A stretch of DNA of 64,000 bases from Candidatus Kosakonia sp. 282A-S69 (GTDB lineage Bacteria; Pseudomonadota; Gammaproteobacteria; Enterobacterales; Enterobacteriaceae): positions 2,101,915 to 2,165,914 of the forward strand of contig NZ_JAROAU010000003.1 in NCBI RefSeq assembly GCF_029433855.1. The letters are read 5' to 3'. Both the position numbers and the translations under genes were made by a program. Positions 37,699-49,150 of the stretch are shown here, piece after piece; the first letter of the stretch is position 1, and each line of letters opens with the position of its first letter. Under the pieces are notes generated by a model. That model made no database searches. It was given only the letters and a program-made list of their open reading frames with translations, and had not been told where the DNA came from.

Positions 37699-38493
37699 TC
37701 AGGCTGAGCGCAGACGAGACGGGGCGATATGGAACAGCCGGGCAAAATTTTGCGTCGTCTGCTGTGCAAGCTCTTCAATGGAGACCCCCTTCAGCACCGC
37801 CATATACTCGGCAACATCGCGCGTCATGGCGGGCTGGTTTTCTTTTCCGCGGTGCGGCACCGGAGCCAGATAAGGTGAATCGGTCTCTACCAGCAGGCGA
37901 TCGAGTGGCACATAGCGCGCGGCGTCGCGTAGCTGCTCGGCGTTGCGGAACGTGACGATGCCAGAGAAAGAGATATAGAAGCCCATATCCAGCAGCTTAC
38001 CCGCCGTTTCACGATCCTCGGTAAAGCAGTGTAGTACGCCACCGCAATCCTGCACTTTCTCTTCTTGTAAAATCGCCAGCGTATCGGCGCGCGCGTCACG
38101 CGTATGCACAATCACCGGTTTATTCAGTTCGCGCCCAATGCGGATATGGTTGCGAAAGGAGTCCTGCTGGCGCGGTTTGGTTTCCGGGGTATAGAAGTAG
38201 TCGAGGCCGGTTTCCCCCATGGCCACGACACCCTCTTCCGCGGCCAGCTGGCGCAGGGTTTCCACCTCGTATGGTTCATCCTGATTGAGCGGATGTACGC
38301 CGCAGGAGAAGACCACATTCTCACGCTCGCCAACTAATGCCCGCATGGACCGATATCCGGGCAGCGTCGTGGCGACCGCGAGGCAGAACTTCACATCCCG
38401 CGCGGCGGCTTTCGCCAGCACATCATCCACATCTTTATGCAGCGTTTCATAGTTAAGGCCATCAAGATGGCAGTGCGAGTCGACTAAAAACAT
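37699..38493 (-). CDS. ycfH: TatD-family metal-dependent hydrolase YcfH
   Basis: 264-residue TIM-barrel hydrolase of the TatD DNase family. Metal-binding residues appear in DSHCHLD (5-11), GETGLDYFY, PVIVHTRDA, HCFTEDRE and ETDSPYLAP. Paralogues act as 3'-5' exonucleases or D-aminoacyl-tRNA deacylases; the substrate of YcfH is unsettled. Follows holB by 10 bp in the tmk-holB-ycfH string. Confidence 0.94.
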   Translation of the reverse strand: MFLVDSHCHLDGLNYETLHKDVDDVLAKAAARDVKFCLAVATTLPGYRSMRALVGERENVVFSCGVHPLNQDEPYEVETLRQLAAEEGVVAMGETGLDYFYTPETKPRQQDSFRNHIRIGRELNKPVIVHTRDARADTLAILQEEKVQDCGGVLHCFTEDRETAGKLLDMGFYISFSGIVTFRNAEQLRDAARYVPLDRLLVETDSPYLAPVPHRGKENQPAMTRDVAEYMAVLKGVSIEELAQQTTQNFARLFHIAPSRLRSA

Positions 38494-38503
38494 AATGTCT
38501 CTC

Positions 38504-39508
38504 TTATAGATGGGATACAGGAAGCGTCACGCCCGACTGGAGGTAACGCTCCACATTTAACAATAAATCGGTCAGCAGCAGTTCGCGATTGACCCCAACG
38601 ACGCTTAATAGCTGCTCACGACAGGTGAATAGCGCATGCAAAAGCGCATGCAGCGTGTCGCTGCGCCACTGGCGGGCGAAACCCTGCACCAGCGCCTGAG
38701 CATCGACGTTGGTGATGAGCGTTGCGCCTTGCTGCAGTTTCAGCGCGTCGAGAATCAACGAAGCAAGCCACTGCAGGCGTTCGGGGCCATTGTCATGATT
38801 GAGGGTGGGCAGCATCGCCAGCCAGTCGTTACTGGAGAGCGCTGTATTTGCTGCGTCACACAGCGCCTGGCGCTGTCTCCACTTATCATCCTGTAGCAAT
38901 GTCTGAGCGGCACCCGGCGAGCCGGCCGACAAGCGCAGCGCGGTGAGGATCGCTTCTTGTGACGTTGTCACTTCTCGCGAAAGCCATGTGCAGGCGTAAT
39001 GTTCTGCGGGTGGCGCTAAGTGGTGCATACGGCAGCGGCTGCGCAGGGTGGGCAGTAGCCGCACAGGCTCGCGACAGGCAAGAAAAAACCAAGTCTGCGC
39101 GGGCGGCTCTTCAAGCGTTTTGAGCAATGCATTGGCGGCAGCGTCGCTGAGCTGCGTGGCATCCGGCAGGCAGACGACTTTTGCGCCGCCAAGCCGGGCG
39201 TGCTCATAGAGCTTTTCGTTCACTTCGCGCACCGCATCGATGCCCAGCGTCGATTTCCCCTTCTCCGGCGCAAGTACGTAATAATCGGGGTGCGTACCCG
39301 CCTGCATCAATTCGCAGCCGCGGCAATGACCACAGCTTTTATTTCCTTGCGGCCTCTGGCAGAGCAGCAGGCGGTTGATGGCGTAGATCAGCGCATCCTC
39401 GCCCATCCCTTCGAGGGCGTGGATCAGTAACGCGTGGTGCCCGCGCCCGCTCTGATAACTGGCGACCAGTTGTTCAAAGTCCGGCCGTAGCCACGGATAC
39501 CATTTCAT
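38504..39508 (-). CDS. holB: DNA polymerase III delta-prime subunit
   Basis: Stator subunit of the clamp loader that opens the beta clamp. 334 residues, equal to E. coli. The zinc-binding cysteines are in [10 protein letters not shown], the SRC motif in [10 protein letters not shown]; the AAA+ fold has no functional Walker A, as is normal for delta-prime. The start at 39508 ([10 protein letters not shown]) overlaps the tmk stop by four bases (ATGA); an in-frame extension seven codons upstream is not needed. The middle third (about 210-290) diverges from E. coli more than the rest. Confidence 0.95.
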   Translation of the reverse strand: MKWYPWLRPDFEQLVASYQSGRGHHALLIHALEGMGEDALIYAINRLLLCQRPQGNKSCGHCRGCELMQAGTHPDYYVLAPEKGKSTLGIDAVREVNEKLYEHARLGGAKVVCLPDATQLSDAAANALLKTLEEPPAQTWFFLACREPVRLLPTLRSRCRMHHLAPPAEHYACTWLSREVTTSQEAILTALRLSAGSPGAAQTLLQDDKWRQRQALCDAANTALSSNDWLAMLPTLNHDNGPERLQWLASLILDALKLQQGATLITNVDAQALVQGFARQWRSDTLHALLHALFTCREQLLSVVGVNRELLLTDLLLNVERYLQSGVTLPVSHL

Positions 39509-40146
39509 GCGCCCTGCTCCTCCACCCATGCAGTAACAGTGCGGCGAATATCTGCCACAACCTCTTCCAGCGAGCGGGTGGCGTCGATGGTGCGAATACG
39601 CGGATCCTGTTCTGCCAGCTCAAGGTAGCGGGCGCGCGTACGGTTGAAGAAATCGAGTGACTCCTGCTCGATGCGGTCAAGCTCGCCGCGCGCGCGCGCG
39701 CGCTTAAGGCCCACTTCCGGCGTTACATCAAGATAGATTGTTAAATCGGGGCGGAAATCGCCAAGCACCGCATCGCGCAGCGTGGCCAGCAGGCTTTGAT
39801 CAATGCCGCGTCCCCCGCCCTGGTAGGCCTGGGTGGAGAGATCGTGACGATCGCCAATCACCCAGCTTCCGCGCGCCAGCGCAGGTTTGATGACCGTCTC
39901 CACCAGTTGGACGCGGGCGGCGTAAAACATCAGTACTTCGGCTTTATCAGTGATCGCTTCGTCACCGACGGAGCGGATATCCAGCACCAGGCTGCGCAGT
40001 TTTTCTGCCAGCAACGTGCCGCCCGGCTCGCGGGTGAAGACCATGTCGCCGACGCCAAGCGTCTTCAGCGTGTCGACAATGATATCCCGCGCGGTCGTTT
40101 TACCCGCGCCTTCCAGCCCTTCAATGACGATGTATTTACTGCCCAT
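39505..40146 (-). CDS. tmk: thymidylate kinase
   Basis: Essential kinase converting dTMP to dTDP. 213 residues; P-loop GLEGAGKTT (10-18), the DRx motif in [19 protein letters not shown], and the arginine-rich [16 protein letters not shown] typical of the E. coli type. The LID is encoded by an uninterrupted 17-base CG alternation (39687-39703). The gene overlaps mltG upstream by 11 bp and holB downstream by 4 bp. Confidence 0.96.
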   Translation of the reverse strand: MGSKYIVIEGLEGAGKTTARDIIVDTLKTLGVGDMVFTREPGGTLLAEKLRSLVLDIRSVGDEAITDKAEVLMFYAARVQLVETVIKPALARGSWVIGDRHDLSTQAYQGGGRGIDQSLLATLRDAVLGDFRPDLTIYLDVTPEVGLKRARARGELDRIEQESLDFFNRTRARYLELAEQDPRIRTIDATRSLEEVVADIRRTVTAWVEEQGA

Positions 40147-41158
40147 TTTTTTCCTTAAGTACTTTCAGGTACTCCTGCACCGATCGGTTATGACTGGCGA
40201 GATTGGTGTTAAACGTATGCCCGCCTTTGCCGTCGGCGACAAAATAGAGATAAGGCGTTTTGGCCGGATGCGCCGCGGCCTTCAGGGAGGCTTCACCCGG
40301 CGTGGCAATCGGCCCCGGCGGCAGACCGTTAATCACATAGGTATTGTAATCGGTCGGTGCCTCCAGATCGGCGCGCGACAGCTTACCACTATATCGCGCC
40401 CCCATCCCGTAGATTACCGTCGGATCGGTCTGCAGGCGCATCCCGATGCGTAACCGGTTAATAAACACCGAGGCGACCCGGTCGCGCTCACCGGCGACGG
40501 CGGTCTCTTTCTCAATAATAGAGGCCATGGTCACCAGCTGATTTTCATCTTTATAGGGCAGACCTTCGGCACGCCCTTCCCAGGCACGGGCAACGGCCTG
40601 CACCATTTTTTGATGCGCGCGTTTTAGCAGCGCAACGTCGGAGGTATTAGCGGTGTACATCCATGTATCAGGCCAGAACCACCCTTCGACCCACTCCGGA
40701 TGCGCCATTTTTATCGCCTGCGCTACGGTGGCGTAGTCATCATCTTTCAGCGTGTGTTTGATGTATGGCGCGTCGCGCAGCTGTTTCAGGTAGTCGCTTA
40801 AACGCATCCCCTCAACGAAACGTAGCGGGAACTGCGCCTCTTTGCCGCTCTCCAGCAGCTGCATCATCTCGCGCACGGTCATATTGGGTGTGAAGCGGTA
40901 AGTTCCGGCTTTAAAATGGGAAAGATCGGGCTCCAGGCGCAGTAACCACTGGAACACGCGCGGACGATTAATCACCTTTTCGCGATAGAGCAGCTCACCA
41001 AGCGTCGTGCGCCCGGTACCTGCCGGCAAGGTAAAGATGGTTTCGTCTTTGATCAATATTTTGCTGTCGGCCAGCTGCCGCACTTTCCAGGCACCGGCGC
41101 CTGCGGCAATAACCAGTACCGCGAGCAGAATGAGTACAACGCCAAAAAGTTTTTTCAT
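40136..41158 (-). CDS. mltG: endolytic murein transglycosylase MltG
   Basis: Inner-membrane enzyme (formerly yceG) that cleaves nascent glycan strands and sets chain length. 340 residues, equal to E. coli. One N-terminal membrane helix (about 5-25), then a LysM-like domain and the YceG catalytic domain. The catalytic glutamate is Glu218 in ASIIEKE, the same number as in E. coli. ATGA overlap with pabC upstream and an 11-bp overlap with tmk downstream indicate a pabC-mltG-tmk-holB operon. Confidence 0.96.
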   Translation of the reverse strand: MKKLFGVVLILLAVLVIAAGAGAWKVRQLADSKILIKDETIFTLPAGTGRTTLGELLYREKVINRPRVFQWLLRLEPDLSHFKAGTYRFTPNMTVREMMQLLESGKEAQFPLRFVEGMRLSDYLKQLRDAPYIKHTLKDDDYATVAQAIKMAHPEWVEGWFWPDTWMYTANTSDVALLKRAHQKMVQAVARAWEGRAEGLPYKDENQLVTMASIIEKETAVAGERDRVASVFINRLRIGMRLQTDPTVIYGMGARYSGKLSRADLEAPTDYNTYVINGLPPGPIATPGEASLKAAAHPAKTPYLYFVADGKGGHTFNTNLASHNRSVQEYLKVLKEKNGQ

Positions 41159-41970
41159 AATGGATTTATGCGCTCACAAAGAGGGGCTAAAAAATGGTAT
41201 AACTCGCGCGCCTGCCACTGCCTTTCCGCCCACTGGCGAACCGGCACAACCGGCATCAGCGCGTTACAAATAATGGCTTCGTCTGCCAGCGCCAGCGCAT
41301 CAGGCCCGGCGTTCACTTCGACAATGTCAAACGCAGAAGATGCCAGCTGCCGCAGGCAATATTGCCGCATTACACCATCAACACCCGCCTGATCGAGCCT
41401 GGGCGTGAACACTGTTTTACCCTGTCGCCAGAAGAGATTTCCCGCACTGCACTCAGTGATCCAGCCGTCGCTGTCGAGCACCAGCGCATCATCGGCATCG
41501 GTTTGTTCAAGCCCGAGGCGAATGAGCACCTGTTCCAGACGGTTAAGGTGTTTGATACCGGCAAGCGCAGGATTGCGGCCCAGACGGATCTCACTGAGCG
41601 CAAGAGAGACCCCCTCCTGCTGCCAGCGCGCATAGTGCGCGGGCCTGGGTGCAAATGAGACAATACGTGTCGGCGAAGAGGCGTTAGCCGGGCTGTAGCC
41701 CCGCCCGCCCGCGCCGCGCGTGATCACCGCTTTAATGACGCCTTCATCATGCTCTTTCGCCAACGCAGCCATCTCATGCGCAAGCGCAGACCACTCGGTA
41801 AAAGGGATCGCTAAGCGCTCACACCCCTGCCGCAGACGCTGCTGGTGAGCGTCAGCAAACTGGATCTGCCCGTCGATAATGCGCGCGGTGGTAAAACACC
41901 CGTCGCCAAACTGCGTCGCACGGTCATTGGCCGCAAGCGAGGTCTGCTCTGTGCCATTAATCAAGAACAT
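41155..41970 (-). CDS. pabC: aminodeoxychorismate lyase
   Basis: PLP enzyme releasing pyruvate from 4-amino-4-deoxychorismate to give p-aminobenzoate for folate. 271 residues, two more than E. coli. The PLP lysine is in [21 protein letters not shown] is the cofactor phosphate region of the class IV aminotransferase fold. It lies 112 bp after fabF with a terminator between, and overlaps mltG by 4 bp. Confidence 0.95.
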   Translation of the reverse strand: MFLINGTEQTSLAANDRATQFGDGCFTTARIIDGQIQFADAHQQRLRQGCERLAIPFTEWSALAHEMAALAKEHDEGVIKAVITRGAGGRGYSPANASSPTRIVSFAPRPAHYARWQQEGVSLALSEIRLGRNPALAGIKHLNRLEQVLIRLGLEQTDADDALVLDSDGWITECSAGNLFWRQGKTVFTPRLDQAGVDGVMRQYCLRQLASSAFDIVEVNAGPDALALADEAIICNALMPVVPVRQWAERQWQARELYHFLAPLCERINPL

Positions 41971-42043
41971 AGCGACTCCTTGTATGCATGGTGTGACAGT
42001 TTGGCAGGATGAAAAGCCGAGGACAAGGGGGAGATATCAGAAC

Positions 42044-42069
42044 AGAAAAGGCCCGCAAGCGGGCCTTTA
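42044..42069 (-). terminator. terminator after fabF
   Basis: GGCCCGC-TT-GCGGGCC on the minus strand followed by TTTTCT, 14 bp after the fabF stop. It separates the fatty-acid cluster from the pabC operon, perhaps incompletely. Confidence 0.75.
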
Positions 42070-42082
42070 TACGGCAGGTTGA

Positions 42083-43369
<1,287 letters not shown>

Positions 43370-43374
43370 TTAGA

Positions 43375-43403
43375 TAAAACTCAGGCGGTCGAATGACCGC
43401 CTG
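43375..43403 (-). terminator. hairpin between acpP and fabF
   Basis: Minus strand AGGCGGTC-ATTC-GACCGCCT followed by GAGTTTTATC: an 8-bp perfect stem with a short U tract, 12 bp after the acpP stop. It is likely a partial terminator that lets acpP be expressed far more than fabF. Confidence 0.75.
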
Positions 43404-43414
43404 GAGATGTTCAC

Positions 43415-43651
43415 TTACGCCTGGTGACCGTTGATGTAATCAATGGCAGCCTGAACGGTAGTGATCTTCTCAGCTTCTTCGTCCGGAATCTCAGTATCAA
43501 ACTCTTCTTCCAGAGCCATTACCAGCTCAACGGTGTCAAGAGAATCAGCGCCCAGGTCCTCAACGAAGGAAGCATTGTTGGTAACTTCTTCCTGCTTAAC
43601 GCCCAGCTGTTCGCCGATAATCTTCTTAACGCGTTCTTCGATAGTGCTCAT
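43415..43651 (-). CDS. acpP: acyl carrier protein
   Basis: Small acidic carrier of growing acyl chains, 78 residues. The phosphopantetheine serine is in [11 protein letters not shown] (Ser37 counting Met1). The start [11 protein letters not shown] at 43651 is the known N-terminus; a longer in-frame reading runs into the promoter interval and overlaps fabG, and is rejected. The 154-bp gap from fabG holds its own promoter in E. coli, and AT-rich sequence is present here too. Confidence 0.98.
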
Positions 43652-43805
43652 ACTCTTAAATTTCCTATCAAAACTCGCTTTCGCGATGGTTTTCGTAGTG
43701 TATAAAATGTTGAAAAATTTGCAACTAAATCCCGGCAGTTCGTACCACGATTTTACGCTATTTTGAGGCTTTTCACCCCAATAACGCAAATAAATTTCAT
43801 CGTGG

Positions 43806-44540
43806 TTAAACCATATACATTCCGCCATTGACGTGCAGGGTTTCACCAGTGATGTAACCTGCCTCGTCAGAGGCTAAAAATGCAACCGCGCTGGCGATTT
43901 CCTGCGCACCGCCGAGACGGCCTGCAGGCACTTGCGCCAGGATACCCGCACGCTGATCGTCAGATAGCGCACGCGTCATGTCCGTTTCAATAAAACCCGG
44001 AGCAACAACGTTTACCGTAATACCGCGGGACGCAACTTCACGCGCCAGCGATTTACTAAAACCGATAAGACCCGCTTTCGCCGCAGCGTAGTTGGCCTGA
44101 CCGGCATTTCCCATGGTACCAACCACAGAACCGATAGTGATAATACGCCCATGACGCTTTTTCATCATAGCTCGCATTACCGCTTTTGACAGGCGGAAAA
44201 CAGATGAAAGGTTGGTCTCGATAATATCGTTCCACTCATCATCTTTCATGCGCATCAGCAGATTGTCACGAGTAATCCCGGCGTTATTTACCAGAATATC
44301 GACCTCGCCAAACTCAGCGCGAATGTTTTCCAGCACAGATTCGATGGATGCAGGGTCGGTCACATTTAACTGCAGACCTTTGCCATTCGCACCCAGATAA
44401 TCGCTGATGGCCTGCGCGCCGCTTTCGCTGGTCGCAGTACCGATCACCTTCGCGCCGCGGGCAACGAGGCTTTCGGCGATTGCGCGGCCAATACCGCGGC
44501 TTGCACCGGTAACCAGCGCGATTTTTCCTTCAAAACTCAT
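43806..44540 (-). CDS. fabG: 3-oxoacyl-ACP reductase
   Basis: NADPH-dependent SDR enzyme carrying out the first reduction of the elongation cycle. 244 residues, equal to E. coli. Cofactor motif [13 protein letters not shown] (about 12-24), NNAG, and the catalytic triad Ser-Tyr-Lys in [13 protein letters not shown] and NYAAAKAG. It lies 12 bp after fabD. Confidence 0.97.
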
Positions 44541-44552
44541 GGTCTTCCTCTT

Positions 44553-45482
44553 TTATTGCGCAAGTGCCTCTGACATGGCCGCCGGCTCATTCAGCGCCGA
44601 GGCTGTCAGGGTATCAACAATACGTTTAGTCAGGCCGGTGAGGACTTTACCCGGGCCCACTTCATACAGGTGCTCAATGCCCTGCGCCGCCATAAACTCA
44701 ACGCTTTTCGTCCACTGAACCGGACTGTAGAGCTGACGTATCAACGCATCGCGAATCGCTTCCGGTGTGGTTTCACACGCCACGTCGACGTTATTCACGA
44801 CCGGGATCTGCGGCGCATTAAATGTGATGTTGCTAAGCTCAGCAGCCAGTTTCTCTGCCGCAGGTTTCATTAACGCGCAGTGGGAAGGCACGCTTACTGG
44901 CAGCGGCAGCGCACGTTTTGCACCAGCGGCTTTACAGGCAGCTCCTGCACGTTCAACGGCTTCTTTATGACCCGCAATCACTACCTGACCCGGCGAGTTA
45001 TAGTTAACTGGTGATACCACCTGCCCTTCGGCAGAGGCTTCACACGCTTCTGCAATTGCAGCGTCATCAAGACCGATAATCGCCGACATCGCACCGGTAC
45101 CCGCCGGAACGGCATCCTGCATAAATTTACCGCGCAGTTCGACCAGACGAACCGCGTCAGCAAATGAAATTACGCCCGCGCAGACCAGCGCAGAGTATTC
45201 GCCAAGGCTATGCCCTGCCATCAGCGCAGGTGCTTTACCGCCCTGCTGCTGCCATACGCGCCACAGCGCAACGGAAGCCGTTAATAGCGCCGGCTGTGTC
45301 TGCCAGGTTTTGTTCAGTTCTTCAGACGGGCCTTGCTGTACCAGCGCCCAGAGATCGTAGCCCAGCACCGCTGAAGCTTCCTGGAAGGTCTCTTCGATAA
45401 CCGGCCAGGTTGCAGCCATATCGGCCAGCATGCCGACAGCCTGGGAACCCTGACCCGGAAACACAAATGCGAATTGCGTCAT
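44553..45482 (-). CDS. fabD: malonyl-CoA:ACP transacylase
   Basis: Loads malonyl groups on ACP. 309 residues, equal to E. coli. Nucleophile Ser92 in GHSLGEYSA; the partner histidine is in VPSHCALM; the oxyanion glutamine is in FPGQGSQ (residues 8-14). It lies 16 bp after fabH and 12 bp before fabG. Confidence 0.97.
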   Translation of the reverse strand: MTQFAFVFPGQGSQAVGMLADMAATWPVIEETFQEASAVLGYDLWALVQQGPSEELNKTWQTQPALLTASVALWRVWQQQGGKAPALMAGHSLGEYSALVCAGVISFADAVRLVELRGKFMQDAVPAGTGAMSAIIGLDDAAIAEACEASAEGQVVSPVNYNSPGQVVIAGHKEAVERAGAACKAAGAKRALPLPVSVPSHCALMKPAAEKLAAELSNITFNAPQIPVVNNVDVACETTPEAIRDALIRQLYSPVQWTKSVEFMAAQGIEHLYEVGPGKVLTGLTKRIVDTLTASALNEPAAMSEALAQ

Positions 45483-45498
45483 TTTTTAGTCCTTATAC

Positions 45499-46452
45499 TC
45501 AGAAACGTACCAGCGCAGAGCCCCAGGTGAACCCGCCGCCAAAGGCTTCAAGCAGGATCAGCTGACCAGCTTTGATGCGCCCGTCGCGCACCGCTTCATC
45601 CAGAGCACAAGGCACGGACGCGGCAGAGGTGTTGCCGTGACGATCCAGTGTAACCACCACATTATCCATCGACATGCCAAGTTTCTTCGCCGTCGCGCTG
45701 ATAATGCGCAGGTTCGCCTGGTGCGGTACCAGCCAGTCCAGCTCGCTGCGCTCAAGGTTGTTGGCAGCCAGTGTTTCGTCAACAATATGCGCCAGTTCGG
45801 TGACGGCAACTTTGAAGACTTCGTTACCCGCCATCGTTAAATAGGTTGGATTTTCTGGGTTTACGCGATCGAGATTCGGCAGCGTCAGCAGTTCGCCATA
45901 GCTTCCGTCAGCATGCATATGCGTGGAGATGATACCCGGCTCTTCGGATGCGCCCAGTACAGCAGCACCCGCGGCGTCACCAAAGAGGATAATCGTGCCG
46001 CGGTCTTCCGGATCGAGCGTGCGCGCCAGCGCATCGGAGCCGATCACCAGCGCATATTTTACCGCGCCGGATTTAATGTACTGATCGGCAATGCTCAGGG
46101 CATAGGTAAAGCCTGCGCAAGCAGCGGCAACGTCAAACGCCGGGCAGCCTTTAATTTCCAGCATGTTCTGGATCTGGCAGGCAGCGCTTGGAAAAGCGTG
46201 GGTCGCGGAGGTAGTTGCGACAATGATTAAGCCAATCTGATCGTTATCGATGCCGGCCATCTCAAGCGCGCGTTTAGCGGCCTCAAAGCCCATAGTCGAT
46301 ACAGTCTCGTTTGCCGCAGCGATACGACGCTCACGAATACCCGTGCGCGTGACAATCCACTCGTCGGAGGTATCGACCATTTTTTCTAAATCGGCGTTTG
46401 TTCGAACCTGTTCTGGCAGATAGCTGCCGGTACCAATAATCTTTGTATACAT
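45499..46452 (-). CDS. fabH: 3-oxoacyl-ACP synthase III
   Basis: Initiates fatty-acid synthesis by condensing acetyl-CoA with malonyl-ACP. 317 residues, equal to E. coli. Catalytic triad Cys112 ([10 protein letters not shown]), His in VPHQANLRI and Asn in GNTSAAS. Located 36 bp after plsX in the plsX-fabHDG string. Confidence 0.97.
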   Translation of the reverse strand: MYTKIIGTGSYLPEQVRTNADLEKMVDTSDEWIVTRTGIRERRIAAANETVSTMGFEAAKRALEMAGIDNDQIGLIIVATTSATHAFPSAACQIQNMLEIKGCPAFDVAAACAGFTYALSIADQYIKSGAVKYALVIGSDALARTLDPEDRGTIILFGDAAGAAVLGASEEPGIISTHMHADGSYGELLTLPNLDRVNPENPTYLTMAGNEVFKVAVTELAHIVDETLAANNLERSELDWLVPHQANLRIISATAKKLGMSMDNVVVTLDRHGNTSAASVPCALDEAVRDGRIKAGQLILLEAFGGGFTWGSALVRF

Positions 46453-46488
46453 GTGCGCTCAGTCACTCTTGGATAATATACATACGTT

Positions 46489-47547
46489 TCAGCTTTCGTC
46501 GCCCAGTGCAGACGAAGCCGACGCGATGTACACAGATTCCAGGCGAGCGGCAATCCGTTGTGGGACTTGCCGCTGCACCGCCTGCACTGCCTGTTCAATC
46601 GCAACGCAAAACGCGCGCTGATTGGCTGCGCCGTGACTTTTGATCACTGTGCCGCGCAATCCTAACAGACAGGCACCATTATACTGGTCGGGGTTGAGGT
46701 GGCTGAATCGACTTATCAGACTTTTTTGTAACCAACGTTTGAGTAAGATGAGCCACCACGCCCTTTTTTTCCCCTCGCCCTGCGATTTCAGCAGCGAAAG
46801 AAACATTCTGACAACCCCCTCCATGGTTTTTAGCGTGACGTTTCCGGTGAAACCGTCACACACCAGCACATCCGTCTTGCCGGTTAATAATTCGTTCGCT
46901 TCCAGGTAACCAATGTAGTTGATGGAGGACGCTTCGCGTAACAACGCGGCTGCTTCGCGAATATTGTCATGCCCTTTGCTCTCTTCTTCACCGATATTGA
47001 GCAGAGCAACCCGCGGGTTGGCGATCTCAAGGATCTCCTCTGCCATAACGGCCCCCATGACGGCGAATTGTGCCAGCATCGTGCTGTCGCAATCGACATT
47101 GGCACCCAGATCGAGCACCACAGTTCTGCCCTTTTGCTGATGCGGCAGTACTGTCACCAGCGCCGGGCGCTCAATACCATCGATGGGTTTAAGCAATAAT
47201 TTCGCCAGCCCCATTAGCGCCCCGGTGTTACCGGCGCTGACGCAGGCCTGCGCGCGCCCCTCTTTCACCAGCTCCAGCGCGATACGCATTGACGTACCGC
47301 GGCTGTTTCGGATCGCCTGCGCCGCGCGCGCATCACTGGCAATAACTGACTGTGCAGGAACAACAAGCAGGCGAGAGCGCTGCTCGAAATCAGCTTTGGC
47401 AAGTAATGGCGTGATTGCGTCGGGATCGCCGACTAACAGGAGAGTGAGTTGCGAATTAGAATTCAGTGCCTGCAAAGCTGCAGGCACTGTCACGGAGGGG
47501 CCAAAATCGCCCCCCATGACATCTAACGCCAGGGTTAGACGTGTCAA
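46489..47547 (-). CDS. plsX: phosphate acyltransferase PlsX
   Basis: Converts acyl-ACP to acyl-phosphate for phospholipid synthesis. The 352 residues are highly similar to E. coli PlsX (356 aa) up to [10 protein letters not shown], after which the last dozen residues are different. Motifs are [11 protein letters not shown] and [10 protein letters not shown]. The TTG start at 47547 is the same unusual start used in E. coli as recalled. In the mRNA a GC-rich hairpin resembling a CRISPR repeat lies 21-49 nt before the start. Confidence 0.96.
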   Translation of the reverse strand: MTRLTLALDVMGGDFGPSVTVPAALQALNSNSQLTLLLVGDPDAITPLLAKADFEQRSRLLVVPAQSVIASDARAAQAIRNSRGTSMRIALELVKEGRAQACVSAGNTGALMGLAKLLLKPIDGIERPALVTVLPHQQKGRTVVLDLGANVDCDSTMLAQFAVMGAVMAEEILEIANPRVALLNIGEEESKGHDNIREAAALLREASSINYIGYLEANELLTGKTDVLVCDGFTGNVTLKTMEGVVRMFLSLLKSQGEGKKRAWWLILLKRWLQKSLISRFSHLNPDQYNGACLLGLRGTVIKSHGAANQRAFCVAIEQAVQAVQRQVPQRIAARLESVYIASASSALGDES

Positions 47548-47567
47548 GGTATCGTCAGAGCCTGGTT

Positions 47568-47596
47568 CGGTTTATCCCCGCCTGAGCGGGGAAAGC
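47568..47596 (-). repeat. solitary sequence resembling a type I-E CRISPR repeat
   Basis: On the minus strand this 29-nt stretch ends in GCGGGGATAAACCG, preceded by TTCCCCGC and a 4-nt loop. The E. coli-type I-E repeat has the same TTCCCCGC, 4-nt loop and GCGGGGATAAACCG; about 24 of 29 positions agree. Only one copy is present, with no second repeat at spacer distance and no cas gene in the window, so this is not an array. It forms a 6-bp CCCCGC/GCGGGG hairpin in the rpmF-plsX mRNA. Confidence 0.55.
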
Positions 47597-47626
47597 CTCA
47601 CTAAGCTTCATCACGCTTACGCGTGA

Positions 47627-47812
<186 letters not shown>

Positions 47813-47816
47813 TCAA

Positions 47817-48350
<534 letters not shown>

Positions 48351-48377
48351 TTAACTTTGTAACGTCATAGAGTCAAA

Positions 48378-48470
48378 GAAAAAGGCAGCCTGCGGTTGCC
48401 TTTTGCCAATTATTCGCACACATTGCGGCCTACAGTTTAATTTGCCTCTCATCGTTAAGCCATATTTGGT
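48378..48470 (-). ncRNA. SraB-like small RNA between maf and yceD (candidate)
   Basis: E. coli encodes the small RNA SraB (about 169 nt, unknown role) in this interval, ending about 39 nt before yceD. Here a hairpin GGCAACC-GCA-GGCTGCC with TTTTTC ends at 48378, 40 nt before the yceD ATG on the same strand, so the 3' end is conserved. The interval up to maf is only about 100 nt, roughly 90 nt shorter than in E. coli as recalled, so the RNA must be shorter, or start inside maf on the antisense strand, or be only a yceD leader attenuator. The 5' end given is a guess. Confidence 0.4.
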
Positions 48471-48480
48471 GGAAAAAAAT

Positions 48481-49065
48481 ATGTCTCCTCTTATTCTTGC
48501 CTCAACTTCACCCTATCGACGCGCCCTGCTGGAAAAACTCGGCCTTCCCTTCGAGTGCGCAGCGCCGCAAACCGACGAAACGCCGCATCCCGGTGAAACA
48601 CCGCGCCACCTCGTGCTGCGCCTTGCTCAGCAAAAAGCGCAGTCACTGGCAGAGAAATATCCACATCACCTGATAATTGGCTCCGATCAGGTGTGCGTAC
48701 TGAATGGCGAAATTAACGGCAAACCGCATACGGAAGAGAATGCACGCCAGCAATTGCTGAAAGCGAGCGGAAATATTGTCACGTTCTATACGGGCCTGGC
48801 GCTCTATAATTCGGCGACCGGGCATCTGCAAACAGAGTGCGAACCCTTTGACGTCCATTTCCGCCATTTAAATGAGCAGGAGATTGACGACTACGTGCGC
48901 AAAGAGCGCCCGCTTAATTGTGCCGGCAGTTTTAAAAGCGAAGGGCTGGGCATTGCGCTGTTTGAACGCCTTGAAGGGCGCGACCCCAATACGCTGGTTG
49001 GCCTGCCGCTCATTGCGCTGTGCCAGATGCTGCGCCGTGAGGAGCGCAACCCGTTGTTAAGCTAA
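48481..49065 (+). CDS. yceF: 7-methyl-GTP pyrophosphatase (Maf-family)
   Basis: House-cleaning nucleotide pyrophosphatase of the Maf/HAM1 superfamily; the YceF subgroup prefers m7GTP. 194 residues, equal to E. coli. N-terminal [17 protein letters not shown], conserved Glu/Asp in [13 protein letters not shown] (metal site) and the C-terminal [10 protein letters not shown]. The start at 48481 (MSPLILAST) matches E. coli; the longer in-frame reading to 48403 crosses the SraB-like element. Divergent from yceD. Confidence 0.95.
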   Translation: MSPLILASTSPYRRALLEKLGLPFECAAPQTDETPHPGETPRHLVLRLAQQKAQSLAEKYPHHLIIGSDQVCVLNGEINGKPHTEENARQQLLKASGNIVTFYTGLALYNSATGHLQTECEPFDVHFRHLNEQEIDDYVRKERPLNCAGSFKSEGLGIALFERLEGRDPNTLVGLPLIALCQMLRREERNPLLS

Positions 49066-49150
49066 TGCTTAAGCGATCACAGATTGTTGAGCACGCACCC
49101 TGTAGAGTCACCGTCAATATTAAAACGTCGTTTTAATTTGAGGGGTAATA

